From Rheinheimera riviphila (lineage in GTDB: Bacteria; Pseudomonadota; Gammaproteobacteria; Enterobacterales; Alteromonadaceae): a DNA stretch of 64,000 bases. Each line of letters starts with the position of its first letter. The first letter of the stretch is position 1. Under the pieces are notes generated by a model, which was given only the letters and a program-made list of their open reading frames with translations, was not told the origin of the DNA and searched no databases. The DNA lies in the NCBI RefSeq assembly GCF_004005945.1, contig NZ_SACS01000009.1, positions 62,001 to 126,000 of the forward strand, given 5' to 3'. This document shows, piece after piece, positions 1 to 11,392 of the stretch. Made by a program: the position numbers and the translations under genes.

Positions 1-274
1 TTGGTCTGGCTCATGTTGAGTTCCGCTGCAGTTTTTTGCAAGTTAGTAAAAATTACACCCTTGGGGGTGACCCTTCTTATAATAGACCGAAAGTTTAGCA
101 AGGTTTTTCTGATATGACCTTGTCTTAGCTATCAATCTTTGGGCGCGATAATACGAGTTTTGCCCCTGAAAAGATAGGCGGACTCACCGGTTTTATGATG
201 TAGAACAAGGTTGCTGCGCAGTTTTTAACCGGTCTGGGCTGTTTTGCGCAGAAAGGTACCGCAGGGTGTACAAC

Positions 275-703
275 ATGAAGGAAAGTGGTTTGTTAAAAAG
301 ATGTTTTTCGATTGTCGCTATGCTGCTATTCGTTGTTGGGATCGGCGGCTGTGAAGGCAAAAAAGAACCTGCTGCAGCGATTGCTGATTGGCAGATTGCG
401 CTTGGTGATATTCAGCTCACGATTAGCCCTGGTCAAATACCGGTTGAGACATTATTAAGATTGCAATTACGCAGTGAACAACCTTTGCAACTGGTATCGG
501 CAGAAATGACCGGTGTGAGTATGTATATGGGAAAAATTCCGCTGCGTTTTACATTCGATGCCGCGACCGGACTCTGGAGCAGCGACTTTATGTTAGGTGC
601 TTGTTCAGATCCAAAGATGATCTGGCAATTACAACTGCAATTAACTGATAGCAGTGGCACTGTCCGCCAGCTGTCGACGCAATTGCAGTCGAGCTGGCGC
701 TGA
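275..703 (+). CDS. putative small lipoprotein, function unknown
   Basis: Encodes about 142 residues. The N-terminus has a basic start, a hydrophobic stretch and a GIGGC lipobox-like end, so it is probably an exported lipoprotein; the Cys sits near residue 26. The rest is soluble and beta-rich in appearance, with no motif I recognise. The ATG at 275 is preferred over the in-frame GTG at 266, because the AGGG at 263-266 then serves as ribosome binding site at normal spacing. It converges on the mutarotase gene with only 18 bp between the stops and no obvious terminator. The gene is well supported by length and signal; the function is not. Confidence 0.7.
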   Translation: MKESGLLKRCFSIVAMLLFVVGIGGCEGKKEPAAAIADWQIALGDIQLTISPGQIPVETLLRLQLRSEQPLQLVSAEMTGVSMYMGKIPLRFTFDAATGLWSSDFMLGACSDPKMIWQLQLQLTDSSGTVRQLSTQLQSSWR

Positions 704-721
704 GCACGTAAACACCGACGC

Positions 722-1588
722 TTAAATTTGCGGCTGAATGATTTGCACTAAAGCTAACGGCGCCGCCGTAACAGACAACTTTGCCGATTCGACACAAACA
801 AAATCTGACCATTGATCTGCTGGAATATCGGCAGAAGTCGCGGCTTTCGCAGCGGCCGGGTTCCACAATACTGAGGCATCATGGCCTTGTTGGGAAATTT
901 GTACCCTTGTCGTGCTATCAACAAGCATCAACGAATCGGCTGTTGACGGATAGACCCGGTCGATTTCACCAACGAAGTGCAACACATCGCTGCTGCTATG
1001 CTGCTGGCTGTCGCTGACTTTGTCGTAAAACTCCAATGGCAGCGGTTGCACTTGCGTCTGCCTGCTATCGGCAACGGTAAAATAACTATGCAGCGCGGCT
1101 TGCTGGGCAATTGCGGTGTCGCAACTTAAGGTCAAAGTTAATTGATGATCAAGCCGGATTTGATAACGCAGCGTTACGGTTTCGCTGGTCCAGGGCAGAT
1201 CATTCACACTGATACTCAATTCAAGCATCACTGCATCGGCGGTGATTTGCTGCTCAGTTATTTGCCAGAATCGGGTGCGGACTAAACCGTGATTCGGCAA
1301 TTTTAGCGTGGCTAAAGTGGCAGGGGGGATATCGGCAATCAGCCGCGCATCCACTTTACCAAACCAGGGCCAGCAAATCGGTACGCCACCACGAATGGGT
1401 TGTTGATTCTGCCAGACCGCTTTGGGCGATAGCCACAACACCGCAGGTTGTTGCTCAGCAGCTGCGTAATGCAACACATGCGCGCCATAACTGCTCACCA
1501 CCACAGTGGCGCCGGCATGGCGAAGCTGCCAGCAAGGTAAATCAGTCAAATGGCCAAAGCCGGTTATTTCGGTGATCGAGGAAGTCAT
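722..1588 (-). CDS. yeaD: D-hexose-6-phosphate mutarotase (YeaD, aldose 1-epimerase family)
   Basis: 288 residues, typical for the YeaD/YMR099C branch of the galactose mutarotase-like fold. The family interconverts alpha and beta anomers of glucose 6-phosphate in the cytoplasm. Recognisable features are the RGGVPICWPWFG segment near residues 66-77, the NHGLVR segment after it (the conserved His region), and a later LHSYF segment carrying a second conserved His. It lies directly downstream of gapA on the same strand, as in E. coli. A strong hairpin sits between the two genes, so read-through may be attenuated. Confidence 0.88.
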   Translation of the reverse strand: MTSSITEITGFGHLTDLPCWQLRHAGATVVVSSYGAHVLHYAAAEQQPAVLWLSPKAVWQNQQPIRGGVPICWPWFGKVDARLIADIPPATLATLKLPNHGLVRTRFWQITEQQITADAVMLELSISVNDLPWTSETVTLRYQIRLDHQLTLTLSCDTAIAQQAALHSYFTVADSRQTQVQPLPLEFYDKVSDSQQHSSSDVLHFVGEIDRVYPSTADSLMLVDSTTRVQISQQGHDASVLWNPAAAKAATSADIPADQWSDFVCVESAKLSVTAAPLALVQIIQPQI

Positions 1589-1657
1589 AGGTTTTGCTCA
1601 GCGAAAGTCAAAAATATGCGATAGCCCAAGCTTATCATTAGCTATGGATTTTAAGAT

Positions 1658-1687
1658 CAACAAAGGCGACAGAAGTCGCCTTTGTTG
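1658..1687 (-). terminator. hairpin terminator or attenuator between gapA and yeaD
   Basis: A 13-bp perfect stem (1658-1670 with 1675-1687) and a 4-nt loop lie just after the gapA stop. The downstream tail is only moderately T-rich, so it may reduce rather than abolish transcription into yeaD. Confidence 0.65.
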
Positions 1688-1715
1688 CATAGTGTTCAAT
1701 AGTGAAAAGTAGCAA

Positions 1716-2726
1716 TCAGCTGTTTTTCATCATTTGCACTGTGTTATCCAGCATCCGGTTACTGAAACCCCATTCATTGTCGTACCAAGCCAGTACTTTG
1801 ACTAACCGACCGTTGACGCGGGTTTCGGTGGCGTCAAAAATCGATGACATTGGATTGTGATTAAAATCAACAGAGACCAGCGGTAAATCGTTGACAGCAA
1901 GGACCTGATTCATCGGGAATTCGGCAGCCGCTTTACGAATGATACTATTTACTTCTTCAACAGTAGTGTTACGACCAGCGATAAAGGTTAAATCGACCAA
2001 TGACACGTTCAGTACCGGAACCCGCACCGCTAAACCGTCAAATTTACCTTTGAGCTCAGGAACCACCAAACCAACAGCTGCTGCTGCGCCGGTTTTGGTT
2101 GGGATCATCGACATCGCCGCCGCACGGGCACGACGCACATCGGTATGATACACGTCACTTAAGCGTTGATCGTTGGTGTACGCATGAATAGTGGTCATCA
2201 GACCTGACTCAATGCCCAGCACGTCATTCAGTGGCTTGGCAATCGGTGATAAACAGTTGGTGGTACAAGAAGCATTAGAAATGATGGTCATTTCCGGGGT
2301 GATCACATCGTGGTTCACACCGTACACCACAGTCGCGTCAACGCCGCTGGCTGGGGCAGAAATAATGACTTTTTTCGCACCGGCGGTTAAATGCGCGCCA
2401 GCACTTGGACGGTCGGTGAACAGGCCGGTACATTCCAGCACCACATCAACCTGCAACTCAGCCCATGGCAAATTGGCCGGGCTACGTTCGCTTAAAGTGC
2501 GGATTTCGTCGCCGTTGACGAAAATTGCTTTGTCAGAATGTTCGACTTCAGCCGCAAAAATACCGTGGGCGGTATCGTACTTCAGTAAGTGAGCATTGAT
2601 GGCGGCATCGCCTAAATCATTAATCGCGACAATTTTAATGTCGTATGACTTCTTGCTTTCATATAAAGCGCGTAAAACATTGCGGCCAATGCGGCCAAAA
2701 CCATTGATTGCGACACGAATTGTCAT
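1716..2726 (-). CDS. gapA: type I glyceraldehyde-3-phosphate dehydrogenase
   Basis: 336 residues, the normal length for a glycolytic GAPDH, which oxidises and phosphorylates glyceraldehyde 3-phosphate. The N-terminal INGFGRIGR is the Rossmann dinucleotide loop. The AINDL segment puts Asp37 at the position that selects NAD over [13 protein letters not shown] holds the catalytic Cys154, and His181 in TIHAYTND is its partner. The YTNDQ and DVYHTD loops resemble the form common in proteobacteria other than E. coli GapA. GGGGTGAG just upstream of the ATG is a good ribosome binding site. A second, longer GAPDH lies at 12.8 kb and probably has a different cofactor preference. Confidence 0.96.
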   Translation of the reverse strand: MTIRVAINGFGRIGRNVLRALYESKKSYDIKIVAINDLGDAAINAHLLKYDTAHGIFAAEVEHSDKAIFVNGDEIRTLSERSPANLPWAELQVDVVLECTGLFTDRPSAGAHLTAGAKKVIISAPASGVDATVVYGVNHDVITPEMTIISNASCTTNCLSPIAKPLNDVLGIESGLMTTIHAYTNDQRLSDVYHTDVRRARAAAMSMIPTKTGAAAAVGLVVPELKGKFDGLAVRVPVLNVSLVDLTFIAGRNTTVEEVNSIIRKAAAEFPMNQVLAVNDLPLVSVDFNHNPMSSIFDATETRVNGRLVKVLAWYDNEWGFSNRMLDNTVQMMKNS

Positions 2727-2960
2727 GACTCACCCCGGATGTTTGCAAATTGTGTAGTAAACTTACATGTTTTTTGCCATTTTTCAAGCATAAAAAGCTT
2801 ATGCAATCGTATTTATGTAATTTAATGACATAAAGCCGCATTTAGCCATCGTAACTAATTTATTAAGTCGTATACTGCTGTTTCAGAGCCGGACTGTGCC
2901 ATTTACACACTCATAAAATAACCGGTAACGACAATATGACGCACCTGATACGGAGCCTTT

Positions 2961-5198
2961 ATGGACAAAACACTTCTCGCTGATTTAATCCGGTTTAATG
3001 GCATTGAAACGGCTTTCACCGACGCCTGGGGCAACCCAACCACGGTGGCGGAGCAGGATCAGATTAAATTACTCAAAGCGCTGGGGTTTGATGTCGAAGA
3101 CGACGCCTTGGCGCAAAGTCAGCTGGAAGAGCGGCAGAAGTTACATTGGCTGGAGCCGATTGACCCGGTGTCCGTACAAAGCCACTCCGCACAAAATGGG
3201 ACCGGACAATACAATCTGCAGGTGCGGTTGCCGATTGATGAAGTGCATGCAGTGCTCACCGTCACCATCACCACTGAACAAGGTGAGTCACATCAATTTA
3301 CTTTTAGCGCCATTGATGCTGAGCTCAGCGGTGTGACAGTACTGGACGGCGCTTTAGATCACGAACAAAGCGGTACTGAAATTCAACAATATGATTGGTC
3401 ATTTCAGGCTGATTTACCCCTTGGCTACCACAAACTGCAATTAGCCGTGGCAGGGGATGAAGATGTCTTCGAACAATCTTTGATCATCACGCCGGACAAG
3501 TGTTTTCAGCCGGCAGATTTTAACCAGCAAAAGCAGTGGGGCGTTTCTGTTCAGCTGTATGGTGTCAAGTCTGAAACTAACTGGGGCATTGGTGATTTCG
3601 CTGACCTCGCGCGTCTGGTCAGCCATTTAGCCAAACAAGGTGCGGATTTTGTCGGGTTAAACCCAATTCATGCTTTGTATCCAGCGATGCCGGAATCGGC
3701 CAGTCCGTATAGCCCTTCTTCTCGTCGCTGGCTCAATCTGATTTATTTAAGTGTGCCGTTGCTGCCGGGTTTTGGCCAGTGTCAACAAACCGCCCATTTA
3801 GTACAAGCGCCTGGTTTTGTTGAGAAACTGGCAGCGCAGCGCGCGAAAGACTGGGTTGATTACAGCGGTGTGATGCAGCTGAAGTTACCGGTGCTGAAAA
3901 CCCTGTTTCACTGGTTTAGCGAGCATCAGCAACAAGTGCCGGAACTTGTAACAGCCTTTGAAAACTTTAAACAGCAGGGCGGTGATAGTCTGCGTCAACT
4001 GGCTTTGTATGACGCATTACATCTGCAGTTGATTGCACAGAACCCGGATGCCTGGGGCTGGCCAAACTGGCCTGAGCAATATCGCAGTGCGGACAGCGAA
4101 GCGGTCAAAGCTTTTGCTGCTGAACATCAGGACGACATTGAATTTTTCAGTTACCTGCAATTTTGCGCGCAGCAACAGCTGGCGACGGTGCAACAACAAG
4201 CCAAAGACTGCGGCATGTTGCTGGGCTTATACCGCGATTTAGCGGTGGGTGTCAGCGAAGCGTCCACCGAAATTTGGGCTAATCCGGATCTGTATTGCCG
4301 TAACGCCAGTGTTGGCGCGCCGCCGGATATTCTGGGGCCAAAAGGTCAAAACTGGGGTTTGCCGCCGATGTTGCCGTATCAGTTGTTCCGTCAGGCTTAT
4401 CGGCCAATGATCGAACTGTTTCGCGCCAATATGCAGGACTCCGGCGCGCTGCGTATCGACCACGTGATGGCGTTGCTGCGGTTGTGGTGGGTACCGAAAG
4501 GTGCTAAATCGGCCGGCGAAGGTGCTTATATGTATTATCCGATCATGGATTTACTCGGCATTCTGGCGCTGGAAAGTCAGCGCCAGCAGGCGGTGGTAAT
4601 CGGCGAAGACCTGGGCACAGTGCCGGATGGTATTTTTGAATTACTGCAACAGTTTGGCATGTATTCGTACCGGATTTTTTTCTTTGAACAAGCTGAAGAC
4701 GGCGGTTTTATTTCACCGGCGCATTACCCGGTGCAAGCGATGGCAGCGTTGACGACCCATGATATGCCAACGCTCATCGGTTTCTGGCATTGTTCAGACT
4801 TAAAATTAGGGTTGGATCTTGGCCTTTACACCGAAGACATTTTGCCAGGGCTATATCAGGACAGGCATAAAGCCAAACAGCAAATTTTGGATTCGCTCCA
4901 TGGCCATCAAGCGTTGCCAGCAGATTTTGGCCGGGTGATTGACAGCATGGGCATGTCGCGGACCTTAAGTTTTGCCATGCAGCAGCACTTAGCCAAAGGC
5001 AGCTGTCAGTTATTGTGTCTGCAACTGGAAGACTGGATGGAAATGACAGAGCCAGTGAATGTACCTGGCACGAGCGAAGAATATCCAAACTGGCGGCGCA
5101 AGCTCAGCATGACGCTGGAGCAGCTTGAAGTACAACCGCATATCAATCAACATCTGCAAAATTTGACAGCGAACCGTCGTTCAGGCTTATATTCATAG
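2961..5198 (+). CDS. malQ: 4-alpha-glucanotransferase (amylomaltase, GH77)
   Basis: 745 residues, slightly longer than E. coli MalQ. The enzyme transfers alpha-1,4-glucan segments between maltodextrins and releases glucose. Three conserved catalytic-type acids are visible: Asp500 in LRIDHV (nucleophile), Glu549 in GEDLGTVP (acid/base) and Asp601 in TTHDMPT (transition-state stabiliser). The family segment GLYRDLAVG and the substrate-loop PPDILGPKGQNWG are present. The N-terminal 170 or so residues are the extra domain of MalQ-type enzymes. CGGAGC precedes the ATG. It is divergent from gapA, and a TATACT box lies at 2871-2876. glgB and glgX follow after an interspersed repeat, so the three act on the same glucan pool. 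Confidence 0.96.
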   Translation: MDKTLLADLIRFNGIETAFTDAWGNPTTVAEQDQIKLLKALGFDVEDDALAQSQLEERQKLHWLEPIDPVSVQSHSAQNGTGQYNLQVRLPIDEVHAVLTVTITTEQGESHQFTFSAIDAELSGVTVLDGALDHEQSGTEIQQYDWSFQADLPLGYHKLQLAVAGDEDVFEQSLIITPDKCFQPADFNQQKQWGVSVQLYGVKSETNWGIGDFADLARLVSHLAKQGADFVGLNPIHALYPAMPESASPYSPSSRRWLNLIYLSVPLLPGFGQCQQTAHLVQAPGFVEKLAAQRAKDWVDYSGVMQLKLPVLKTLFHWFSEHQQQVPELVTAFENFKQQGGDSLRQLALYDALHLQLIAQNPDAWGWPNWPEQYRSADSEAVKAFAAEHQDDIEFFSYLQFCAQQQLATVQQQAKDCGMLLGLYRDLAVGVSEASTEIWANPDLYCRNASVGAPPDILGPKGQNWGLPPMLPYQLFRQAYRPMIELFRANMQDSGALRIDHVMALLRLWWVPKGAKSAGEGAYMYYPIMDLLGILALESQRQQAVVIGEDLGTVPDGIFELLQQFGMYSYRIFFFEQAEDGGFISPAHYPVQAMAALTTHDMPTLIGFWHCSDLKLGLDLGLYTEDILPGLYQDRHKAKQQILDSLHGHQALPADFGRVIDSMGMSRTLSFAMQQHLAKGSCQLLCLQLEDWMEMTEPVNVPGTSEEYPNWRRKLSMTLEQLEVQPHINQHLQNLTANRRSGLYS

Positions 5199-5201
5199 AA
5201 A

Positions 5202-5327
5202 TACCCGTCATCCTTGAAGTCGCAGGGGTGTTGGCCGCGCGATTCTCGCCCCAGTCACATAGGACAACTATGCTCCTGGGGTCGAGAACACTTGCCGCCT
5301 ACCTGCAACATCAATGATTTAGGGTAT
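5202..5327. repeat. interspersed inverted-repeat element, copy A
   Basis: 126 bp bounded by TACCC...GGGTA. The imperfect terminal inverted repeats are about 25 bp, with arms beginning TACCCGTCATCCTTGAAG and TACCCTAAATCATTGA. A central palindrome runs from CCCCAGTCACATAG to CTATGCTCCTGGGG at 5250-5282. Three more full copies are at 24494, 36410 and 57228. It fills most of the malQ-glgB gap and has no coding capacity. Confidence 0.85.
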
Positions 5328-5372
5328 TAAAAGCGCCGCGTTACTGCAACGATACAGTTCAAAGGATATGTT

Positions 5373-7544
5373 ATGAGTCTTGCGTTATTGCCTGAAGTCC
5401 GTTGTGCCCATCCGTTTGCCTGGTTAGGTTGGCAAAAAGCCGATAAAGGCTTGTTAATTCGGGTGTATTTGCCCAAAGCTACCGCAGTAGAAGTTTTTAC
5501 TTTCGCCGATGGCTTGCCAATGGGAACGATGGAGGCGCATCCCGAGATCCCGGGTGTATTTGAATTACAGCTGCCGCGCAAACGCAAACCCGAAGCTTAT
5601 AAATTGCAAGTCAATCATGGCCACTATCAGTTTGAGCTGATTGACCCTTATCTGTTTAAAGACGAAGCTTTTTACGCTGTGCATTACGTCAATCTGCGTC
5701 CAGAAAATTTGTACCAGCAACTTGGTGCCCAAATCGTCACTTTGCAGGTGGGTAAAACCCAGCTCAAAGCAACCCGCTTTGCGGTCTATGCGCCACACGC
5801 CAGCAGTGTCAGTTTAATTGGCGATATGAATGAGTGGGACGGCCGTTGTCACCCGATGGAGCGCACCGAATGTGGCCATTGGGTATTAGTGGTGCCGCAA
5901 ATTGCCGCCGGTGTTCGGTACAAGTTTGAAATTAAAGATGCGACCGGTCATTTACTGCCGCACAAATCCGACCCGTTAGCCTTCGCGGCTGAACAGTTCC
6001 CATCCCATGCGTCGTTGGTGTTTGATCATAGTAAATATCAATGGCAAGACAGCGCCTGGTCGCAACGCGTCCATCGGCCGTATCGCAGTGCGATGAGCAT
6101 TTATGAGCTGCATGCCGGTTGCTGGCGCACCCACGCTGACGGTACGCCGTTGACCTATCCGGAACTTGCTGAGCAGTTGATCCCGTACATCAAAGACATG
6201 GGTTACACCCATATTGAATTGTTGCCAGTGATGGAACACCCGTATAGCGGCTCCTGGGGTTATCAACCTTTGGGGCTGTTTGCGGCGACCTCGCGTTATG
6301 GCACGCCTGACCAATTCAAAGCTTTTGTTGATGCCTGCCATCAGGCCGAGATTGGCGTGATCCTCGATTGGGTACCGGCACATTTCCCGGAAGATGGCCA
6401 TGGTCTGGCCCGTTTTGACGGCGGCCATTTGTATGAATATGCCGATCCGCGCCGTGGTTGGCATCCAGACTGGAATTCCTGTATTTACGATTATGGCAAA
6501 GATTATGTACGGCAGTTTTTAGTCGCCAGTGCGTTGTTCTGGCTGGATCATTTCCATATCGATGGTTTGCGGGTCGATGCTGTGGCCTCGATGCTGTATT
6601 TAGATTATTCGCGCGAACATGGCGAATGGATCCCCAATGTCGATGGCGGCAATCATAATTATGAAGCCATCAGCTTACTGAAATGGCTGAACCAGGAAGT
6701 GTACGCGCAATTCCCGAAAGCGATGATGATTGCCGAAGAGTCCACCTCATTTAACGGCGTCAGCCGGCCGATTGATGCCGGTGGTCTTGGTTTTGGTTTT
6801 AAATGGAATATGGGCTGGATGAATGACAGCCTGCGTTATTTCAGTAAAGATCCGGCCTATCGCAAGTTCCACCACAATGATCTGACATTCTCGATGGTGT
6901 ATGCCTTTAACGAGAATTTTATTTTGCCGTTGTCGCATGACGAAGTGGTGCACGGTAAAGGCAGTATTCTGAATAAAATGCCGGGTGATGAATGGCAACA
7001 AGCCGCTAATTTGCGTGCTTACTACGCCTTTATGTTTGCCCATCCGGGTAAAAAACTGAATTTTATGGGCAATGAATTTGGCCAGGGCACCGAGTGGAAT
7101 CACAACCAATCTTTACCATGGTTTTTACTGGATTTTGAAAAACACCGGGGAATTCAGCAGCTGTTCCGCGATTTAAACCACACCTATCGTAAATGTACGC
7201 CGCTGCATCAACTTGATCACGATCCGGCTGGTTTTCGCTGGATTGACCATCAGGATGCCGATCACAGCACCTTGTCGTTTAAGCGTTATGACTGCCAGGG
7301 CGATGCCATTTATGTAGTCAGCAATTTCACACCAGTGCCACGAAACGGTTTTATATTGGCGGTGGAACAGGCTGGTGATTACGAAATTATTCTGAACACT
7401 GACAGCAGTTATTACTGGGGCAGTAATTTTGACGTTGGCATGGCGATGGCAGCCCATCAACAGCAAGGTCATGGTAACTGGTTGTTACAGCTTGATTTAC
7501 CACCATTATCAACTTTGTACCTGAGAAGGCGCGTGCAGGCATGA
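5373..7544 (+). CDS. glgB: 1,4-alpha-glucan branching enzyme (GH13)
   Basis: 723 residues, full length. It introduces alpha-1,6 branches into glycogen. Two N-terminal beta domains (N1 plus CBM48, roughly residues 1-220) precede the GH13 barrel. The catalytic triad is visible: Asp402 in GLRVDAVASM, Glu455 in IAEESTS and Asp523 in LSHDEVVHGKGS. The GNEFGQGTEWNH segment and a C-terminal all-beta domain complete the enzyme. AAGGA precedes the ATG by seven bases. The last four bases overlap the glgX start (ATGA), which implies translational coupling. Confidence 0.97.
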   Translation: MSLALLPEVRCAHPFAWLGWQKADKGLLIRVYLPKATAVEVFTFADGLPMGTMEAHPEIPGVFELQLPRKRKPEAYKLQVNHGHYQFELIDPYLFKDEAFYAVHYVNLRPENLYQQLGAQIVTLQVGKTQLKATRFAVYAPHASSVSLIGDMNEWDGRCHPMERTECGHWVLVVPQIAAGVRYKFEIKDATGHLLPHKSDPLAFAAEQFPSHASLVFDHSKYQWQDSAWSQRVHRPYRSAMSIYELHAGCWRTHADGTPLTYPELAEQLIPYIKDMGYTHIELLPVMEHPYSGSWGYQPLGLFAATSRYGTPDQFKAFVDACHQAEIGVILDWVPAHFPEDGHGLARFDGGHLYEYADPRRGWHPDWNSCIYDYGKDYVRQFLVASALFWLDHFHIDGLRVDAVASMLYLDYSREHGEWIPNVDGGNHNYEAISLLKWLNQEVYAQFPKAMMIAEESTSFNGVSRPIDAGGLGFGFKWNMGWMNDSLRYFSKDPAYRKFHHNDLTFSMVYAFNENFILPLSHDEVVHGKGSILNKMPGDEWQQAANLRAYYAFMFAHPGKKLNFMGNEFGQGTEWNHNQSLPWFLLDFEKHRGIQQLFRDLNHTYRKCTPLHQLDHDPAGFRWIDHQDADHSTLSFKRYDCQGDAIYVVSNFTPVPRNGFILAVEQAGDYEIILNTDSSYYWGSNFDVGMAMAAHQQQGHGNWLLQLDLPPLSTLYLRRRVQA

Positions 7545-9664
7545 GTGCAGGTTCGACCGGGAATTCCAACAGTGCTGCTGCTTTGATCAATACGCAAAGT
7601 GGCACTTCTGACTCTGCTGCGACAAAATATCTGAGTCTGGTCGGCACCCCGCAGCCAATGGGCCCGCATCTTCGTGGCCATCAACAGTGGAATTTTGCGG
7701 TATTTGCGCCTGATGCGACAGCACTATGGTTATGTTTGTATTGTCCGGATACTGAAGAATTGCTGGCTGAATTGCCCTTTATTGGCCGGACCGGCGAAAT
7801 CTGGCATCTGCTGGTGTGTGGCATCAGCGATGGCACCTTGTATGGTTTAAAAGCCCAGGGGCCACTGTTACCAGAACAAGGCATGGTGTTTGAAGCGGAT
7901 CGGTTGTTGATTGACCCTTATTGTCGTCAGCTCAACCGCGCTCAGGTGTACAACGAGCGGCTTTATCATAGTCGCAGCCATTATATGATGGCGAAAGGGG
8001 TGCTAAAGCCATTGGATTTTGACTGGCAAGGCACGGTAAAACCTTCTATTGCGCGCGAAAAAACCATTATTTATGAAGCCCATGTCAAAGGCATGACTGC
8101 ACTCCATCCGGATGTACCGCTGCATCACCGCGGCACTTATGTCGGGATGGCGCATCCCAGCGTGGTGCGGCATTTAATGGAACTTGGCATTACCACAGTG
8201 CAGTTATTACCGGTTGCAGCTTTTATGAGCGAACCGCGGTTAGAAAAGCTGAAACTCAGTAACTACTGGGGTTACAACCCGGTGAACTTTTTTGCACCGG
8301 ATCCACGGTATCAGGTGGAAGACGCGGTACTGGAATTTAAACAGCTGGTTCGCACTTACCATCAGCATGGATTGGAAGTGATCCTCGATGTGGTCTTTAA
8401 CCACAGCGCTGAAGCCGGCGGTTATCACTTGAGTTTTCGCGGCCTCGCTAACCGCCATTATTATCTATTTGAAAACCATGCTGATTTAACTGATTTTCAG
8501 CACTACACCAATTACAGCGGCTGCGGTAATACCTTAAATGTGGCACAGCCAATGACGCAAAAACTGGTGCTGGACGCCTTGCGGTATTGGGTGACCGAGA
8601 TGCAGGTGGATGGTTTCCGCTTTGATTTGGCGGTCACGTTAGCGCGTGAGCATAAAAGATTTAATCCTTATGCGACATTCCTGCAAATCGTGGCGCAGGA
8701 TCCGGTGTTGTCGACCACCAAGCTTATCGCCGAGCCTTGGGATATTGGCCCTTATGGCTACCAGTTGGGACAATTTCCGGCGTTATGGTCAGAACTAAAC
8801 GATAAATTCCGTGATTCGATGCGCAGCTTTTGGCGTGGCGATATGGGCACCTTGGGCGAATTTACCACCCGGTTGTTAGGTTCACGTGATATTTTCCAAA
8901 AACATCATAAACCGGCCTGCTGTTCAGTGAATTACCTGACTTATCACGACGGTTTCACCTTACAAGACGCCGTGAGCTATCAGCATAAGCATAACTGGTT
9001 GAATGGCGAGCAAAACCGCGATGGTCATGATCACAATTTAACGGTGAATTATGGCGTCGAAGGGCCTACCAGTTCAGCAGAAGTGCTGGCAAAACGCTTT
9101 TTACACAAACGTAATCTGGTGGCATGTTTGATGCTCAGCCAAGGCATGATCCACTGGCTCGGCGGGGACGAGCTTAGTCATAGTCAACAAGGTAACAACA
9201 ATGCTTATTGTCAGGACAACGAACTGACCTGGCTGCATTGGAATTTAGATTACCATGCCACCCAGTTTCTGAATTTCGTCAAACAAATGATTCAGTTGCG
9301 TCAGCAATATAGCTGCCTGCAGCAGTTGTCGCTGTTGGATGACCAATACCAGAGCCATGGTGATAAACACCAGATTGAATGGTATTTGCCCAGCGGCAAA
9401 GTGAAAGCGGAAGCCGACTGGTATGACACGTCCGTCGGGCATTGCATTTTTATCATCCGCAATACCAGCACCCATCATCAGTTGTTGGTCAGTATTAATG
9501 CTGGTGGCACTGCAATTGAAATCACTTTGCCATCAAGTCAGTGGCAATGTGTGATGGATACGGCGATTGAACAGGGCTTAACGTCGGTGCTGCATGACCG
9601 CAGCCAAAGTTACCAGCAGCAGCCAGGTTCGTTGTCGATATGGCTGGAGCAGGGCGCCTATTAA
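7541..9664 (+). CDS. glgX: glycogen debranching enzyme (isoamylase-type, GH13)
   Basis: 707 residues. GlgX hydrolyses alpha-1,6 branches of phosphorylase-trimmed limit dextrin. CBM48 lies at roughly residues 40-140, followed by the catalytic barrel with Asp362 in GFRFDLA, Glu398 in IAEPWDIG and Asp470 in TYHDGFTLQD. The YNPVNFFAP and NHSAE segments are typical of the family. The first 30 residues are Ser/Ala/Thr-rich with no match to the family core and look like a flexible extension. The gene overlaps the glgB stop by 4 bp. glgC and glgA are not next to it. Confidence 0.95.
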   Translation: MSAGSTGNSNSAAALINTQSGTSDSAATKYLSLVGTPQPMGPHLRGHQQWNFAVFAPDATALWLCLYCPDTEELLAELPFIGRTGEIWHLLVCGISDGTLYGLKAQGPLLPEQGMVFEADRLLIDPYCRQLNRAQVYNERLYHSRSHYMMAKGVLKPLDFDWQGTVKPSIAREKTIIYEAHVKGMTALHPDVPLHHRGTYVGMAHPSVVRHLMELGITTVQLLPVAAFMSEPRLEKLKLSNYWGYNPVNFFAPDPRYQVEDAVLEFKQLVRTYHQHGLEVILDVVFNHSAEAGGYHLSFRGLANRHYYLFENHADLTDFQHYTNYSGCGNTLNVAQPMTQKLVLDALRYWVTEMQVDGFRFDLAVTLAREHKRFNPYATFLQIVAQDPVLSTTKLIAEPWDIGPYGYQLGQFPALWSELNDKFRDSMRSFWRGDMGTLGEFTTRLLGSRDIFQKHHKPACCSVNYLTYHDGFTLQDAVSYQHKHNWLNGEQNRDGHDHNLTVNYGVEGPTSSAEVLAKRFLHKRNLVACLMLSQGMIHWLGGDELSHSQQGNNNAYCQDNELTWLHWNLDYHATQFLNFVKQMIQLRQQYSCLQQLSLLDDQYQSHGDKHQIEWYLPSGKVKAEADWYDTSVGHCIFIIRNTSTHHQLLVSINAGGTAIEITLPSSQWQCVMDTAIEQGLTSVLHDRSQSYQQQPGSLSIWLEQGAY

Positions 9665-9680
9665 CATTGGGTTGGTTGTA

Positions 9681-9720
9681 ACGCTGCTGCTTCATTTTTT
9701 AGCAAGCAGCCGCGAGCGTT
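9681..9720 (+). terminator. possible terminator after glgX
   Basis: A bulged hairpin: AACGCT pairs with AGCGTT at the ends and GCTGCTT with AAGCAGC inside. It lies 17 bp after the glgX stop. The T tail is short, so intrinsic termination is uncertain. Confidence 0.4.
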
Positions 9721-9784
9721 TCAACAATGGTCGGAACAGCAACTTCTTTTGCCGGTACAGCTGCCTTCGCGCCCCCTTTTCCAG

Positions 9785-9790
9785 TATAAT
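9785..9790 (+). promoter_or_regulatory. -10 box of the gnd promoter
   Basis: A perfect TATAAT lies 42 bp upstream of the gnd ATG, after the probable glgX terminator. The -35 (TGCCTT at 9762-9767, 17-bp spacer) is weak. The dyad CACCGG...CCGGTG at 9791-9814 lies in the predicted leader. Confidence 0.5.
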
Positions 9791-9831
9791 CACCGGCATT
9801 TTGCCGTACCGGTGTTTCGGAGAAAGCTTGA

Positions 9832-11361
<1,530 letters not shown>

Positions 11362-11392
11362 CCGGCATTTTTTTAACCAGAAGGAGTTGATG

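Noticed and set aside
1-14. A possible start codon on the minus strand at position 14 (reading M-S-Q-T) cut off by the left edge, with GGA upstream.
   Set aside because: Only four codons are visible. It could be the start of a neighbouring gene, but nothing in the window confirms it.
78-83. TATAAT box in the first 274 bases, and an ATCAA half-site at 131-135 that might be part of an FNR site.
   Set aside because: No acceptable -35 at the right distance, and the second FNR half-site does not match.
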